A DNA stretch of 64,000 bases from Acidimicrobiales bacterium (lineage in GTDB: Bacteria; Actinomycetota; Acidimicrobiia; Acidimicrobiales; MedAcidi-G1): the NCBI GenBank assembly GCA_022452035.1, contig JAKURV010000002.1, positions 92,315 through 156,314 of the forward strand, in the 5' to 3' direction. Below, piece after piece: positions 26,042 to 35,627 of this stretch (positions are counted from its first letter, which is position 1; each line of letters opens with the position of its first letter). The notes under the pieces are model-generated. The model did not search any database. It had not been told where the DNA came from and saw nothing but the letters and a program-made list of their open reading frames with translations. A program made the translations under genes and the position numbers.

Positions 26042-27295
26042 TCAGCCGGCGGTGAACTTGGCCCAGACGTCGGTCCAGCGGGCATCCACGTCCGGCTCTA
26101 GGGCCACGGCTCGGTTGCCCTTGGCGTACTGCGCCGGGGTTATCAGGGCGTTGGCCAGATTGGCCGGGACGTATTCCCAGTCAATCAGCGTCTGGGCGTC
26201 CAGGGCCTCAAGGGCCGGCTGGTAGCCCGTCCACCCGAAGTTTTCCAGGGCGTTGTCGACGTCGAGGAAGAAGTTGATGAACTCATGGGCCAGGACGGGA
26301 CGTTGGGCGTTCCTGGCCACGCAGAAGACGTCGTTTCCGGTCACCATGTCGTCGGGCTGCCAATAGCCAAGTTCGGTCCATGAGGCATCCTCCGGGAGGT
26401 ACCAGACACCGAGGAGCATGTCACCTGACCAGCACTGGTTGACTACGCGTGTTCCGGCGGGGACCTCGGTGTAGGCGAGGATGTCGATCTTTGGGTTTGT
26501 GGCAGCCGACATCTCCCGGAGGTCCTCCAGGGCGGCGTTCAGGACCTTCTGGTCGCCGGTGTTGATGTCCTCACCGTTGCGGTGCAGCACCGAGCCGATC
26601 ACATCGCGGTAGGAGTCCAAGATACCGAGGCGACCGGAATAGGCGGAGTCCCACAGGATGTCCCACCCGTTGCCCGACTCGAAGTAGGACGTGTCGACGT
26701 CCATATCCGTCCGGTAGCCGATCCCCGTCGAATAAATGATGTACGGCGTCGTGTACTGGGCACCCACGTCGTAGTAGGGGTCGCGGAGGCCTTCAATGAC
26801 GTTGCCGAAATTGGACAAGTAGGAGTGATTGAGGGGCTGGAGCAATTCAGCAGCCACCAGCCGGGACAGAACGGAGTCGGTCATCCCGATGATGAGGTCG
26901 GGCGTGAAGGCACCGGAGCGGAGCTTGTTGAGTGCCCCCTCCTCGGTGTCGTAGGTGGTGACGGCGGTCTTGACGCCGTAGGTCTCCTCAAACCGGGCGA
27001 CCACGTCCGGGTTGAGGTAGTCCACGTAGTTGAGGATCTGCAGGGTTCCGCCCTCGTGAGCTTTCCCGGCGGCTACGGCGTCCCCGACCGTAGGGAGCGT
27101 GACCGGCTTGTCAGGCCGGGCCAGTTTCAGGGCTGTGCCCGAACCGCCGTCGCTTCCGCAGGCGGCGAGGATCGACGGGCCGAGTACCAGGCCCCCAGCG
27201 GCCACAGCCGAGCCACCGAGGAACTGGCGCCTACTGACCGGAGCGCGGCTGGCGGAGGTAGTCGGGTGTCGGTGTTCAGACCGGCGGTTCTTCAT
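26042..27295 (-). CDS. potD: Extracellular solute-binding lipoprotein, PotD type
   Basis: The protein is 417 aa from ATG 27295, preceded by GAGGGGG. A Tat-type signal SRRQFLGGSAVAAGG (21-35) leads into a lipobox with Cys46 (SILAACGSD), so it should be exported folded and lipid-anchored outside the membrane. The body is a type II binding fold (GGTLQILNYVDYLNPDVVARFEETYGVKTAVTTYDTEEGALNKLRSG). The motif matches PotD/PotF-like proteins for cationic amines. A putative -10 TATAGT is on the reverse strand at 27335-27340, and operator 2 covers the likely -35. Confidence 0.88.
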   Translation of the reverse strand: MKNRRSEHRHPTTSASRAPVSRRQFLGGSAVAAGGLVLGPSILAACGSDGGSGTALKLARPDKPVTLPTVGDAVAAGKAHEGGTLQILNYVDYLNPDVVARFEETYGVKTAVTTYDTEEGALNKLRSGAFTPDLIIGMTDSVLSRLVAAELLQPLNHSYLSNFGNVIEGLRDPYYDVGAQYTTPYIIYSTGIGYRTDMDVDTSYFESGNGWDILWDSAYSGRLGILDSYRDVIGSVLHRNGEDINTGDQKVLNAALEDLREMSAATNPKIDILAYTEVPAGTRVVNQCWSGDMLLGVWYLPEDASWTELGYWQPDDMVTGNDVFCVARNAQRPVLAHEFINFFLDVDNALENFGWTGYQPALEALDAQTLIDWEYVPANLANALITPAQYAKGNRAVALEPDVDARWTDVWAKFTAG

Positions 27296-27349
27296 CGATG
27301 GGCCCCCTCGTGGTAGTTCTCGCGAAGGCGCGGCACTATAGTCAGCCAC

Positions 27350-27371
27350 TGACTGACTCGCCAGTCAGTCA
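27350..27371. promoter_or_regulatory. TetR operator 2 (potD/Rieske)
   Basis: TGACTGACT and AGTCAGTCA form a perfect 9-bp dyad around CGCC. It has the same ACTGAC-N6-GTCAGT core as operator 1, 4.3 kb away. It lies in the 151-nt gap between divergent potD and the Rieske gene, 55 nt and 76 nt from their starts, and covers the expected -35 of potD. Confidence 0.8.
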
Positions 27372-27446
27372 CTTCGGTCAGAGGTCTGAGAAGTCCGAGG
27401 GAATTGGGACAAGGTGGGGCCAACTGGGGTTCCGGAGGAGGGATAC

Positions 27447-28547
27447 GTGTCCACGGCGATGAAGCCCACATTGCGGGGGGAGGACTACCGGTCTCCCGCC
27501 ATCTACGACGCCGACCTCGAGAGCGTCTTCCACCGGCGGTGGTGCTACGTCGGTCGCTCCGAGCGGCTCGCTCACGTGGGCGATCGCCTGGTGATCGACG
27601 TCGGCGCTGAGAGCGTCCTCGTACTCCGCAACCGGGATGGAGACCTACAGGCCTATTACAACGTGTGTCGGCACCGGGGTTCGCAGCTGTGCGACGCCAG
27701 CGGGAGTGGCTTCGGAGCGGCGATCACCTGCCCGTACCACGCTTGGAGCTATTCGCTGGACGGCGAGCTGGTGGCGACCCCGAACGTGGCGAAGGAAGAG
27801 CTCGACCGCATGGCGTTCCCACTCCATCGGGTCGCGGTGGAGAGTTGGCAGGGGATGCTCTTCGTCAGCCTGGCTACCGACCCTCCGCCATTGGTGGACT
27901 GGCTGGCCGAACACAGTGACGAGATTCTGTCGTTCGAGCGATTGCAGCTGGACCGCCTCCGGCTTGGGAGGCTGGAGACCAGCACGGTGGCCGCCAACTG
28001 GAAGATCCTGGTGGAGAACTACGCCGAGTGTCTCCACTGCCCGCAGATTCACCCCGAACTGGTGGAGATCATCCCCCTCCACCAACAGGGTGACGTGATC
28101 GACGAGGGCCGAAACGACGGTGGCGCCTGGTTGGCAGAGGGGGCCAACAGCTTTACTGCCGACGGCACGGCCCCACTCCCGGTGATCGCCACCATGACGC
28201 CAGACGACGCACGGTCCTACCTCTCGGCGTTCGTCTACCCGAACCTCTTCGTCGACATCACCGGTACCAGCGTGATCCTGACTCGGTTAATCCCCCGGGG
28301 TCCGGCGCGGACCGACTACGAGATCGAGTACCTGTTCGAGCCCTCCGCAGTTGAGTCTGACGACTTCGACCCCAGCGCGGTCTGTGACTTCAGCAACCTG
28401 GTCCTGGCCCAGGACAACGCGGTCTGCGAACGCACCCAACGGGGGGTGAGCTCGCGCTCGTTCGACCGGGGGATGTTCGCTGCCCGGGACTCACTCTGCT
28501 GGGACTTCACCCAGCAATACCTCGCCGATCTAGCCGCAGAGTCGTGA
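27447..28547 (+). CDS. Rieske non-haem iron oxygenase, quaternary-amine type
   Basis: I start at GTG 27447, preceded by GGAGGAG (366 aa). Rieske ligands are Cys74, His76, Cys95 and His98 (VCRHRG...CPYHAW). The mononuclear site lies in NWKILVENYAECLHCPQIHPEL with His197 and His202; this ECLHC pattern is typical of glycine-betaine/choline-type demethylating oxygenases. The cupin gene overlaps its end by 4 nt. Sharing an operator with the Pot-type importer suggests that the importer brings in its substrate. A reductase partner is not in the window. Confidence 0.85.
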   Translation: MSTAMKPTLRGEDYRSPAIYDADLESVFHRRWCYVGRSERLAHVGDRLVIDVGAESVLVLRNRDGDLQAYYNVCRHRGSQLCDASGSGFGAAITCPYHAWSYSLDGELVATPNVAKEELDRMAFPLHRVAVESWQGMLFVSLATDPPPLVDWLAEHSDEILSFERLQLDRLRLGRLETSTVAANWKILVENYAECLHCPQIHPELVEIIPLHQQGDVIDEGRNDGGAWLAEGANSFTADGTAPLPVIATMTPDDARSYLSAFVYPNLFVDITGTSVILTRLIPRGPARTDYEIEYLFEPSAVESDDFDPSAVCDFSNLVLAQDNAVCERTQRGVSSRSFDRGMFAARDSLCWDFTQQYLADLAAES

Positions 28548-28948
28548 CCGTAGACGGGCACGGGGAGTGGCAGGGGCCGCACATGGACCCCATCGGTTCC
28601 GCCGAACGGCGGGTGGCCAACCGGTTCGAAGCCGAGTTCGTCCCGTTCATCGTCGACGGGGAACCGTCGCCCGGCGAGTGGATCCTGCAGCTCGACGGGT
28701 CGTATCCGCTGGGGGGCGGCTTTCACGTCTACCGCATGGACCCGGGCACGAGGACCACACCCCACGAGCACACCTGCGACGAGCAATTCCTGATGCTGGA
28801 GGGCGAGCTGATTGACCACGACGGCCACGCATACCGGCCGGGGGATCTGGTGCTGCTGGCCGCAGGGACCCGGCACGACTCGAGAACCGAGACCGGATGC
28901 ACCCTCGCCGTCTTCATTGCTACGACAGAGGAGAACCTGGTCGACTGA
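28544..28948 (+). CDS. Cupin-domain protein
   Basis: The protein is 134 aa with a single cupin barrel. Metal-site motif one is in TTPHEHTCDEQFLMLEGEL (two His, one Glu) and motif two in YRPGDLVLLAAGTRHDS (His). The gene overlaps the Rieske oxygenase by 4 nt (GTGA), so the two are coupled. Small cupins in such places are often lyases, dioxygenases or sensors; a role in the oxygenase's demethylation product is plausible. Confidence 0.85.
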   Translation: MTVDGHGEWQGPHMDPIGSAERRVANRFEAEFVPFIVDGEPSPGEWILQLDGSYPLGGGFHVYRMDPGTRTTPHEHTCDEQFLMLEGELIDHDGHAYRPGDLVLLAAGTRHDSRTETGCTLAVFIATTEENLVD

Positions 28949-28997
28949 CCGGTTCCGCCGTTGGTTCTTCTTCAGTTGTTTTCTGTGCTGGCGGTCC

Positions 28998-30626
28998 TCA
29001 CGGCGTGCGGCCGTCGGTGAGGGTCCAGGCGGGATGACCGTCGACCCAGGTCTCTAAGACGGTTACGTCCGGGAGACGGTCAACGGCGACAGTGAACGGG
29101 TCGTCGGCCAGGAGCACGAGGTCGGCGGGGTTCCCGACGGCCAGTGACCCGACGTCGTCTCGCCGCAGAGCGTGGGCTCCGCCCACCGTGTAGCCGGTGA
29201 GGGATTGTGCCCGGGTGATCCGGTTTTCGTCGCCGAGGATCCGTCCCGCGGAGGTCAGACGCGTCTCAGCTGCCCAGCAGGACAGCATCACGCATGGCCT
29301 AGTCACCGGGGCGTCCGAGGACAGCACGACGGGGAGGCCGGCCGCGGCGATCCGTCCTGAGGGGTACATGCCATCGGCCACCTCGGGGTGGTCGCGGCGC
29401 ACACCCTCTCCGTAAAGGTGGACCTGGGTTGGCTGTGGGACCGGGACTACTCCGAGCCGACACATCTCGGTTAGCTGGTCGGCAGACGGAAAGCCACAGT
29501 GCTCTATGCGGTGCCGGAGGTCGGGGCGCAGTGGGGCCCGGCCTAGAGCGTCCAGCACCAGTTGGATGGCCTCAGGTCCTTGCGCGTGGGTGGCGGTCTG
29601 ACGACCGGCAGTGGCCGAGGCGACCAGCAGGTCTTCCAGTTCGCCCGGACCGTGGTACAGGTGCCCGTGGGTGGCTCCGCAGCCGCACGGTAGGTAGGCG
29701 GTGCCCCCAGTCAGGGCACCGTCGGCATAGTGCTTGACTCCGCCGACCGATAGGTGGTCATTCCCTAGCCACGACTCGATCCCCAGGCGGTCCAGGCTGT
29801 CGACGTGACTGGACAGGACGTACATCACCACGCGCAACGCGAGGCGCCCGGCGTCCCGAGCGACGAGGAATGCCCGCATTTCCCGTTCGGTGACCTGGCA
29901 GTCGCCCACGGTGGTGATTCCGGTAGCCAGGAACGCCTCCTGAGCGTCGTCCAGCATGCTGGCCAGATCGTCCGGGTCGTCCGGCAGATGGAGGTTGGGG
30001 CCGTGGTTTCCAAGTTTCACCCCGTCGGGTCCGGTGAGCAGGTCGCAGGCGGCGTCGAATACTCGACCGGTGGGCCGTCCGTCCTCGTCACGGTCGATGA
30101 CGCCACCGGGCGGGGTGGGCACCGCCGCGGTTATACCGGCCTCGGCCAGCCCATGGCTGTTTACCGAGAATCCGTGGCCGCTGACGTGCATCACGGTGAC
30201 CGTCCGGTCGTCAGCTACCCGGTCCAGCTCCAGGGCCGTGGGGTGCCGACCCTCGGTTAGGCGGTGGTGGTCGTAGCCAAAGCCGCGAATCGGAGCTACG
30301 GAGCGGGCCTCGTTTCGGGCGTGTTCGCCGAGAAGTTTGATCACCTCGTCGACGCTGGATGCCGAGGTCAGGTCGGCCCACGAGGCGCACTGGCCGTACA
30401 TGAGAGGGTGGGTATGGGCGTCGACGAAGCCCGGGAGAATGGTACGGCCGTCTAGGTCGACCTCCTGAGCGTCGCCGAGGGCTCGTGCGCTGGCCAGCGA
30501 TCCGATGTGGGTGAGCCGGCGACCGTCGATTCGGACCGCCTCGACGGTGCCGACATGGCCTTTCACTAGCGGATAGGTCGGTCCACCGGTGATGATCGTG
30601 CCCCGTTTGGGATCGTGGTTGACCAC
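28998..30626 (-). CDS. Amidohydrolase, YtcJ-like
   Basis: The protein is 542 aa from GTG 30626. It has an amidohydrolase_3 pattern: [19 protein letters not shown] (about 57-75) carries the HxH metal pair, the middle contains RHRIEHCGF, and the C-terminus [23 protein letters not shown] carries the Asp. YtcJ-like enzymes hydrolyse formamide-type or cyclic amide bonds; substrates vary. It is 3 nt downstream of psuG and thus in its operon, an unusual pair. Confidence 0.8.
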   Translation of the reverse strand: MVNHDPKRGTIITGGPTYPLVKGHVGTVEAVRIDGRRLTHIGSLASARALGDAQEVDLDGRTILPGFVDAHTHPLMYGQCASWADLTSASSVDEVIKLLGEHARNEARSVAPIRGFGYDHHRLTEGRHPTALELDRVADDRTVTVMHVSGHGFSVNSHGLAEAGITAAVPTPPGGVIDRDEDGRPTGRVFDAACDLLTGPDGVKLGNHGPNLHLPDDPDDLASMLDDAQEAFLATGITTVGDCQVTEREMRAFLVARDAGRLALRVVMYVLSSHVDSLDRLGIESWLGNDHLSVGGVKHYADGALTGGTAYLPCGCGATHGHLYHGPGELEDLLVASATAGRQTATHAQGPEAIQLVLDALGRAPLRPDLRHRIEHCGFPSADQLTEMCRLGVVPVPQPTQVHLYGEGVRRDHPEVADGMYPSGRIAAAGLPVVLSSDAPVTRPCVMLSCWAAETRLTSAGRILGDENRITRAQSLTGYTVGGAHALRRDDVGSLAVGNPADLVLLADDPFTVAVDRLPDVTVLETWVDGHPAWTLTDGRTP

Positions 30627-30629
30627 CGT

Positions 30630-31568
30630 TCAGTTTCTCCCGACGTCGAGGGCCGGAAGGGCGGCCAGCGCTGTAGCGATTTCGGCCGCCACCGCGGCGT
30701 TGTGCTTCACCAGGGCCACGTTGGCCTCGAGGCTGGCGCCGTGGGTGGTCTCGCCGATGTGTGCCAGCAGGAATGGTGTTACGTCGCGGCCGCGCACTCC
30801 GGCACCGTCGGCTGCGGCCAGGCCGCCCACTATGGCCTCGGCGATGGCCTGTGGGTCGGCCTCGTCGGCTACAGGGATGGGGTTGGCCACCACCACTCCG
30901 CTGAGCAGGCCGCACCCCCAGTGGGCGTGAAGAATTCCGGCCGTGGTGTCTGGATGGTCAGATCGGACCGACACCGGCAGGTCGCCGCCCCGGGTCCAGA
31001 ACTCGGGCATTACGTCGGTGCCCTGCCCGACGACCGGGACGCCGAGCGTCTCCAAGGCCTCAATGGTTCGGGGCAAGTCGAGGACCGCTTTGGCTCCGGC
31101 ACAAACCACGGCTACCGGCAGTGTGGCCAGCGCGGTGAGGTCGGCCGAAATATCGCGATCCTCGCCCCTGTGCACACCGCCGATCCCGCCTGTGGCGAAT
31201 AGTCGGATCCCAGCCCGGTGGGCAGCGAACAGGGTGGCGGCCACCGTGGTGGAACCTGTCCGACCTTCGGCCAGCAGGTACCCCAGGTCGCGAAGGCTGG
31301 CCTTCTCAGCTTCCCCACTACCTAGGCGCTCAATCTCGTCGACCGAGAGACCGACCCGAAGTGATCCGTCGATGACGGCCACGGTGGCCGGGACGGCACC
31401 GGCGGCCCGGACCTCGGCTGCGCAGGCCAGCGCAGTCTCGACGTTCTGCGGAGACGGCAGACCGTGGCTGACAATGGTGGACTCCAAGGCCACTACAGCC
31501 CGCCCGTCAGCCAGTGCCGCCGACACCTCGTCGGACACCCGCAGCCGTTCGGTCGATTTTTTCCCCAC
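30630..31568 (-). CDS. psuG: Pseudouridine-5'-phosphate glycosidase
   Basis: PsuG cleaves pseudouridine 5'-phosphate to uracil and ribose 5-phosphate. I start at GTG 31568 (312 aa, the family length), just before the conserved VSDEVSAALADGRAVVALESTIVSHGLPSPQN. The active-site lysine region and GGIGGVHRG are present, and the C-terminal NPIPVADEADPQAIAEAI is typical. The usual partner, the pseudouridine kinase PsuK, is missing here; the neighbour is an amidohydrolase instead. Either a kinase lies elsewhere or the product is used differently. Confidence 0.9.
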   Translation of the reverse strand: MGKKSTERLRVSDEVSAALADGRAVVALESTIVSHGLPSPQNVETALACAAEVRAAGAVPATVAVIDGSLRVGLSVDEIERLGSGEAEKASLRDLGYLLAEGRTGSTTVAATLFAAHRAGIRLFATGGIGGVHRGEDRDISADLTALATLPVAVVCAGAKAVLDLPRTIEALETLGVPVVGQGTDVMPEFWTRGGDLPVSVRSDHPDTTAGILHAHWGCGLLSGVVVANPIPVADEADPQAIAEAIVGGLAAADGAGVRGRDVTPFLLAHIGETTHGASLEANVALVKHNAAVAAEIATALAALPALDVGRN

Positions 31569-31628
31569 GGTTCCAGTGTGGCCGGTGTAGAAGGCGGCGC
31601 GCCCGTCGGGCCGGAGGGGGTACGCCGG

Positions 31629-31634
31629 TAGAAT
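31629..31634 (+). promoter_or_regulatory. Possible -10 box TAGAAT
   Basis: TAGAAT is 36 nt before the GTG of the 110-aa gene in the gap between divergent psuG and this gene. No clear -35 is visible. Confidence 0.3.
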
Positions 31635-31669
31635 GGACGGGCCCACATCACCAGCGGGAGGCACCCCCC

Positions 31670-32002
31670 GTGGCTAGCAAGACCAGTAGCACGCCGGCAG
31701 CGATCGGCATCGTGAAGTCGGTGGAGTTCGACGGCAGCAGTGCTGTGCTGAGTTTCGGTGATTCGTCAACCACGTCAACGCTGGTTGTCGAAGCCGAGCC
31801 CAACATTTCGGGCGCCGAGCGACGGTTGAAGGCCTTCCACGACGTCTACACGGTGGTCGTCCGTGCCGATGCCGATGACGTGTCGGCCGAGCTCTACGGC
31901 GTGAACCACAACGGTGAGGTCAATCGCCCGGTGCCGGTGGCCGATGCTCTGGGTCTGTGGGAGCTGGGTGTTCCGATTCGAGTAGAGCGGGCTGCCGCCT
32001 GA
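31670..32002 (+). CDS. Hypothetical protein, 110 aa
   Basis: The frame starts at GTG 31670, 9 nt after GGGAGG. The product is 110 aa, acidic, with no membrane segment. A Lys-Ser-Thr-rich start leads to a beta-rich segment (IGIVKSVEFDGSSAVLSFGDSSTTSTLVVEAEP) and then a helical one (ALGLWELGVPIRVER). I recognise no family. It is divergent from psuG and upstream of putA. Confidence 0.5.
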   Translation: MASKTSSTPAAIGIVKSVEFDGSSAVLSFGDSSTTSTLVVEAEPNISGAERRLKAFHDVYTVVVRADADDVSAELYGVNHNGEVNRPVPVADALGLWELGVPIRVERAAA

Positions 32003-32169
32003 TCTGACGGTCGGAGACCACCCAACCTCCACCGAGCCCTGGTCGAGTTAGCGGTCAACCGCCCTTAGAGGTCCGAAACTGCGCCGGGGTCCACCGCGGA
32101 ATTGTCCGATTCGGGGACCATGGAGGGGTCGATCGCACAAGACCCCGATCGATTCCCGACGATGTGGGC

Positions 32170-35100
32170 ATGCTGACCTCCCATCCCCCGGTCGGTGCCA
32201 CTGGCACCGAGGACCGCCCGACGCCCGTCGTCGATTCACCCGGCCCGTTGGCTCCTGCCATCGACCCCGAGACCCTGGCCTCCGACGCGGTGGCCGTAGT
32301 AGCCCGGTGGCTGACCACGGCCCACTGCGACGAGACATCCACAGAGCGTCGGCTGGCCGACCGGATGCGAGGAATCATCGACGACCCAATCGGCGTGGGG
32401 TTCACCATGCGGTTCGTAGACCGGGTAGCTCGCCACCGGAGCAACACTCTGGCTGCCGATCAACTGGCCCGGCTGGTGGCTGACGGTGACCTCCCCGGGT
32501 TCCTGGGCCGGGTCGACCGGCTGTTGTTGCGGCTGGGAGCCCGTCTCGCCCCGGTCCTACCCCAGCTGGTCATGCCATTGGCCCGCCGTCGCCTCCGAGG
32601 GCTCGTCGGCCACCTTGTGGTGGACGCCGCCCCCGGCAGCGTCCACGCCCACTTGGCCCGTCGCCGGTTGGAGGGCTACACCCTGAATGTCAACTTGCTG
32701 GGGGAGGCGGTCCTGGGCGAGGCCGAGGCGTCCCGCCGCTTCGAGCGCACCCTGGCCCTGGTGGAGGACCCCGAGGTTGACTACGTGTCGGTCAAGGTCT
32801 CGGCCATCGCCAGCCAACTCAATCTGTGGGCTTTCGACCACACGTTGACTCGAGTCAAGGACCGCCTACGGATCCTGTACCAGCGGGCCGCTGTCGCTCC
32901 GGCTCCCACCGGCCGGCCCACCTTCGTCAACCTGGACATGGAGGAGCATCGGGACCTGGAGCTCACCCTCCGGGCCTTCACCGAACTCCTGGATGAGCCC
33001 GACCTACGGGACGTCGATGCCGGGATCGTCCTGCAGGCCTACCTGCCGGATGCCTTCGGTGCCCTCCAGCGCATCACCGCCTGGGCTGGTCCCCGGAAGG
33101 ATGCCGGGGGTGGCGAGGTCAAGGTTCGCCTGGTGAAAGGGGCCAACCTGGCCATGGAAAGGGTCGATGCTGCCCTACACGGGTGGGTGCAGGCGCCCTA
33201 CGACACCAAGGCCGAGGTGGACGCCAACTACAAGCGTTGCGTGGACTGGGCCCTGCGGCCCGTGCACACGCGGGCGGTGCGGATCGGGCTGGCCAGCCAC
33301 AACCTGTTCGACGTGGCCTGGGCCCACCTCCTGGCCGAGGCCCGTGGGGTAGCTGACCGAGTCGAGTTCGAGATGCTGCAGGGGATGGTCCCCGCTCAGG
33401 CCCGGACAGTGCTAGATGACACCGGCGAGCTTCTGCTGTACACGCCGATTGTGGGCCGCCGGGACTTCGACGTAGCCGTCAGCTACCTATTCCGTCGCCT
33501 GGAGGAGAACAGCTCCGACCAGAACTTTCTCCGGCACCTGTTCAGCCTGCGGCCCGGGACCCCCGAGTTTGACGAGCAGGCCCGCCTGTTCCGTGCCGCG
33601 GTGGCCGGGCGTTGGGACCTCGCTGACCTGCCCCGTCGAGAGACCGAGCGGCCACCGTCGGGCGACGGGTTGTTCCGGAATCATCCCGACACCGATCCGA
33701 CCCTGCCTGCCACCCGGGCACGGGTGGCTTCAGTCTCCGCTCGCCCGTTCGAGCCGGCGCATACCCCAGTGATCACCACGGTCGAAGCTCTGGACGCCGA
33801 GGTGGCTATGGCTCGGAGAGCCCAGGAGTCCTGGGGGTCCCGTCCTGCCGTCGAACGATGTGACGTACTGCGCCGGGTCGCCGACGAACTTGTGGCCCGA
33901 CACGACGACCTCATGGTGGCCATGACCCACGAGGCTTCCAAGACGTGGACCGAGGCCGAACCGGAGGTCGGCGAGGCCGTCGACTTTGCCCGGTGGTACG
34001 CCGAGCGGGCATCGGAGCTGGAGCGAGTGGAGGGTGCGGCGTTCACCCCGCTGGGTGTGGTGGCAGTCGTCCCTCCGTGGAACTTCCCGGTTGCCATCCC
34101 GACCGGCGGGACCCTGGCCGCCCTGGCCGCTGGTAATGCCGTGGTGTTCAAGCCGGCCCCCGAGACGCCTCGGTGCGCGGAGATCGTCGCCGAGGCCTGT
34201 TGGACGGCCGGCGTGCCGACCGAGGTACTGAGGTTCGTTAGAACCCCGGACGACGAGGTCGGTCGCCGCCTGGTGACCACGGTCGACGGCGTGATCCTGA
34301 CCGGATCCCACGAGACGGCCAACCTGTTCCGGTGCTGGGACCCGAACCTCCGCCTTTTCGCCGAGACCAGCGGGAAGAACGCCCTGGTCGTCACCCCGCA
34401 GGCAGACTTGGACCTGGCGGCTGCCGACCTAGTGCAGTCGGCCTTTGGACACCAGGGCCAGAAGTGCTCGGCGGCCAGCCTCGGAGTCCTAGTCGGGCCG
34501 GTGGCCACCGACGAACGGTTCTTGCGCCAGGTGGTCGACGCCGCAGCGTCGCTGCGCGTGGGGTCAACGGACGACCCAGCCACCACGTTCGGACCCCTAA
34601 TCGGTCCAGCCGGGGGGAGGCTGCTAGACGCCCTCACCACCCTGGCGCCGGGCGAGGAGTGGCTGCTGGAGCCCCGGTGCCTCGATGACGAGGGCCGAGC
34701 CTGGACACCGGGGATCAAGACCGGGGTCCGTCCCGACTCGCAGTTCCACCGCACCGAGGTATTCGGCCCGGTGCTAGGCCTGATGGCCGTGGACACCCTG
34801 GACGAGGCGCTGGCCGTTCAGAACGGGGTCGACTACGGCCTGACCGGGGGCATTCACTCGCTGGACCCCGCCGAGGTGGACCGCTGGCTAGACCACGTCC
34901 AGGTGGGCAACGCCTACGTGAACCGGCCCATCACCGGGGCCATCGTGCAGCGACAGCCCTTCGGTGGTTGGAAGCGGTCGTCTGTGGGTACGGGAGCCAA
35001 GGCGGGCGGCCCCGACTACCTGCTACAGCTCGGCACCTGGACTGCCACCCGTCCGCTGGACGAGGCGGACTTCAATGAGGTGTTGGTGGCCGACGCCGCC

Positions 35101-35538
35101 TGGTGGGCGAATCGGTACGGGGTGGAGCACGATCCGTCGGGCCTGTTCTGTGAGGCCAACGTGCTGCACTACCGGCCGCATCCTGACCTGGTGGTGCGGG
35201 TGGGGGCCGGGGCCACGCCGGTCGACTTGGAACGGGTACTGGCCGCGTCGGCGCGGTGCGGGGTGGAGCCCCGGGTGAGCCGGGCCACCGAGGAGGATGA
35301 CACCGCGTTCGCCGCCACCCTGTCGGCCCACCGGTTTGGTCGGATCAGGGCCGTCGGCTTCGTTTCCGAGACGGTCCGCCGAGCAGCCATCGCCGCCGAA
35401 GTGGACCTGGTGGACGAGGCGGTCACGGCCAGCGGCCGCCTCGAATTGCGCCACTACGTCCGAGAGCAGGCCGTGAGCCGAACCCTGCACCGCTTCGGCA
35501 ACCTAATAGGAGCTCAGGGCACCGATTCCATCAATTGA
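32170..35538 (+). CDS. putA: Bifunctional proline dehydrogenase / P5C dehydrogenase
   Basis: PutA oxidises L-proline to P5C with FAD and then glutamate semialdehyde to glutamate with NAD+. The 1122-aa protein has the PRODH barrel at about 90-480 (YVSVKVSAIASQL, EMLQGM, VRIGLASHNL) and the P5CDH domain at about 545-1010, with the catalytic Cys near residue 766 (GQKCSAAS) and Glu in FAETSGKNA. It lacks the N-terminal ribbon-helix-helix DNA-binding domain of the trifunctional forms, so it does not self-regulate. About 110 residues follow the ALDH domain. ATG 32170 is used; GTG 32164 is as possible. A GGGGTC/GACCCC hairpin (32125-32146) sits just upstream. Confidence 0.92.
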   Translation: MLTSHPPVGATGTEDRPTPVVDSPGPLAPAIDPETLASDAVAVVARWLTTAHCDETSTERRLADRMRGIIDDPIGVGFTMRFVDRVARHRSNTLAADQLARLVADGDLPGFLGRVDRLLLRLGARLAPVLPQLVMPLARRRLRGLVGHLVVDAAPGSVHAHLARRRLEGYTLNVNLLGEAVLGEAEASRRFERTLALVEDPEVDYVSVKVSAIASQLNLWAFDHTLTRVKDRLRILYQRAAVAPAPTGRPTFVNLDMEEHRDLELTLRAFTELLDEPDLRDVDAGIVLQAYLPDAFGALQRITAWAGPRKDAGGGEVKVRLVKGANLAMERVDAALHGWVQAPYDTKAEVDANYKRCVDWALRPVHTRAVRIGLASHNLFDVAWAHLLAEARGVADRVEFEMLQGMVPAQARTVLDDTGELLLYTPIVGRRDFDVAVSYLFRRLEENSSDQNFLRHLFSLRPGTPEFDEQARLFRAAVAGRWDLADLPRRETERPPSGDGLFRNHPDTDPTLPATRARVASVSARPFEPAHTPVITTVEALDAEVAMARRAQESWGSRPAVERCDVLRRVADELVARHDDLMVAMTHEASKTWTEAEPEVGEAVDFARWYAERASELERVEGAAFTPLGVVAVVPPWNFPVAIPTGGTLAALAAGNAVVFKPAPETPRCAEIVAEACWTAGVPTEVLRFVRTPDDEVGRRLVTTVDGVILTGSHETANLFRCWDPNLRLFAETSGKNALVVTPQADLDLAAADLVQSAFGHQGQKCSAASLGVLVGPVATDERFLRQVVDAAASLRVGSTDDPATTFGPLIGPAGGRLLDALTTLAPGEEWLLEPRCLDDEGRAWTPGIKTGVRPDSQFHRTEVFGPVLGLMAVDTLDEALAVQNGVDYGLTGGIHSLDPAEVDRWLDHVQVGNAYVNRPITGAIVQRQPFGGWKRSSVGTGAKAGGPDYLLQLGTWTATRPLDEADFNEVLVADAAWWANRYGVEHDPSGLFCEANVLHYRPHPDLVVRVGAGATPVDLERVLAASARCGVEPRVSRATEEDDTAFAATLSAHRFGRIRAVGFVSETVRRAAIAAEVDLVDEAVTASGRLELRHYVREQAVSRTLHRFGNLIGAQGTDSIN

Positions 35539-35627
35539 TCACCGGTATTCAACGGAATCCATTGCATGGAGTAGATTTAGCGAGCGAATCACTTGCACTT
35601 GGTTTGGAGCTTCGCGAGACTGGACGC

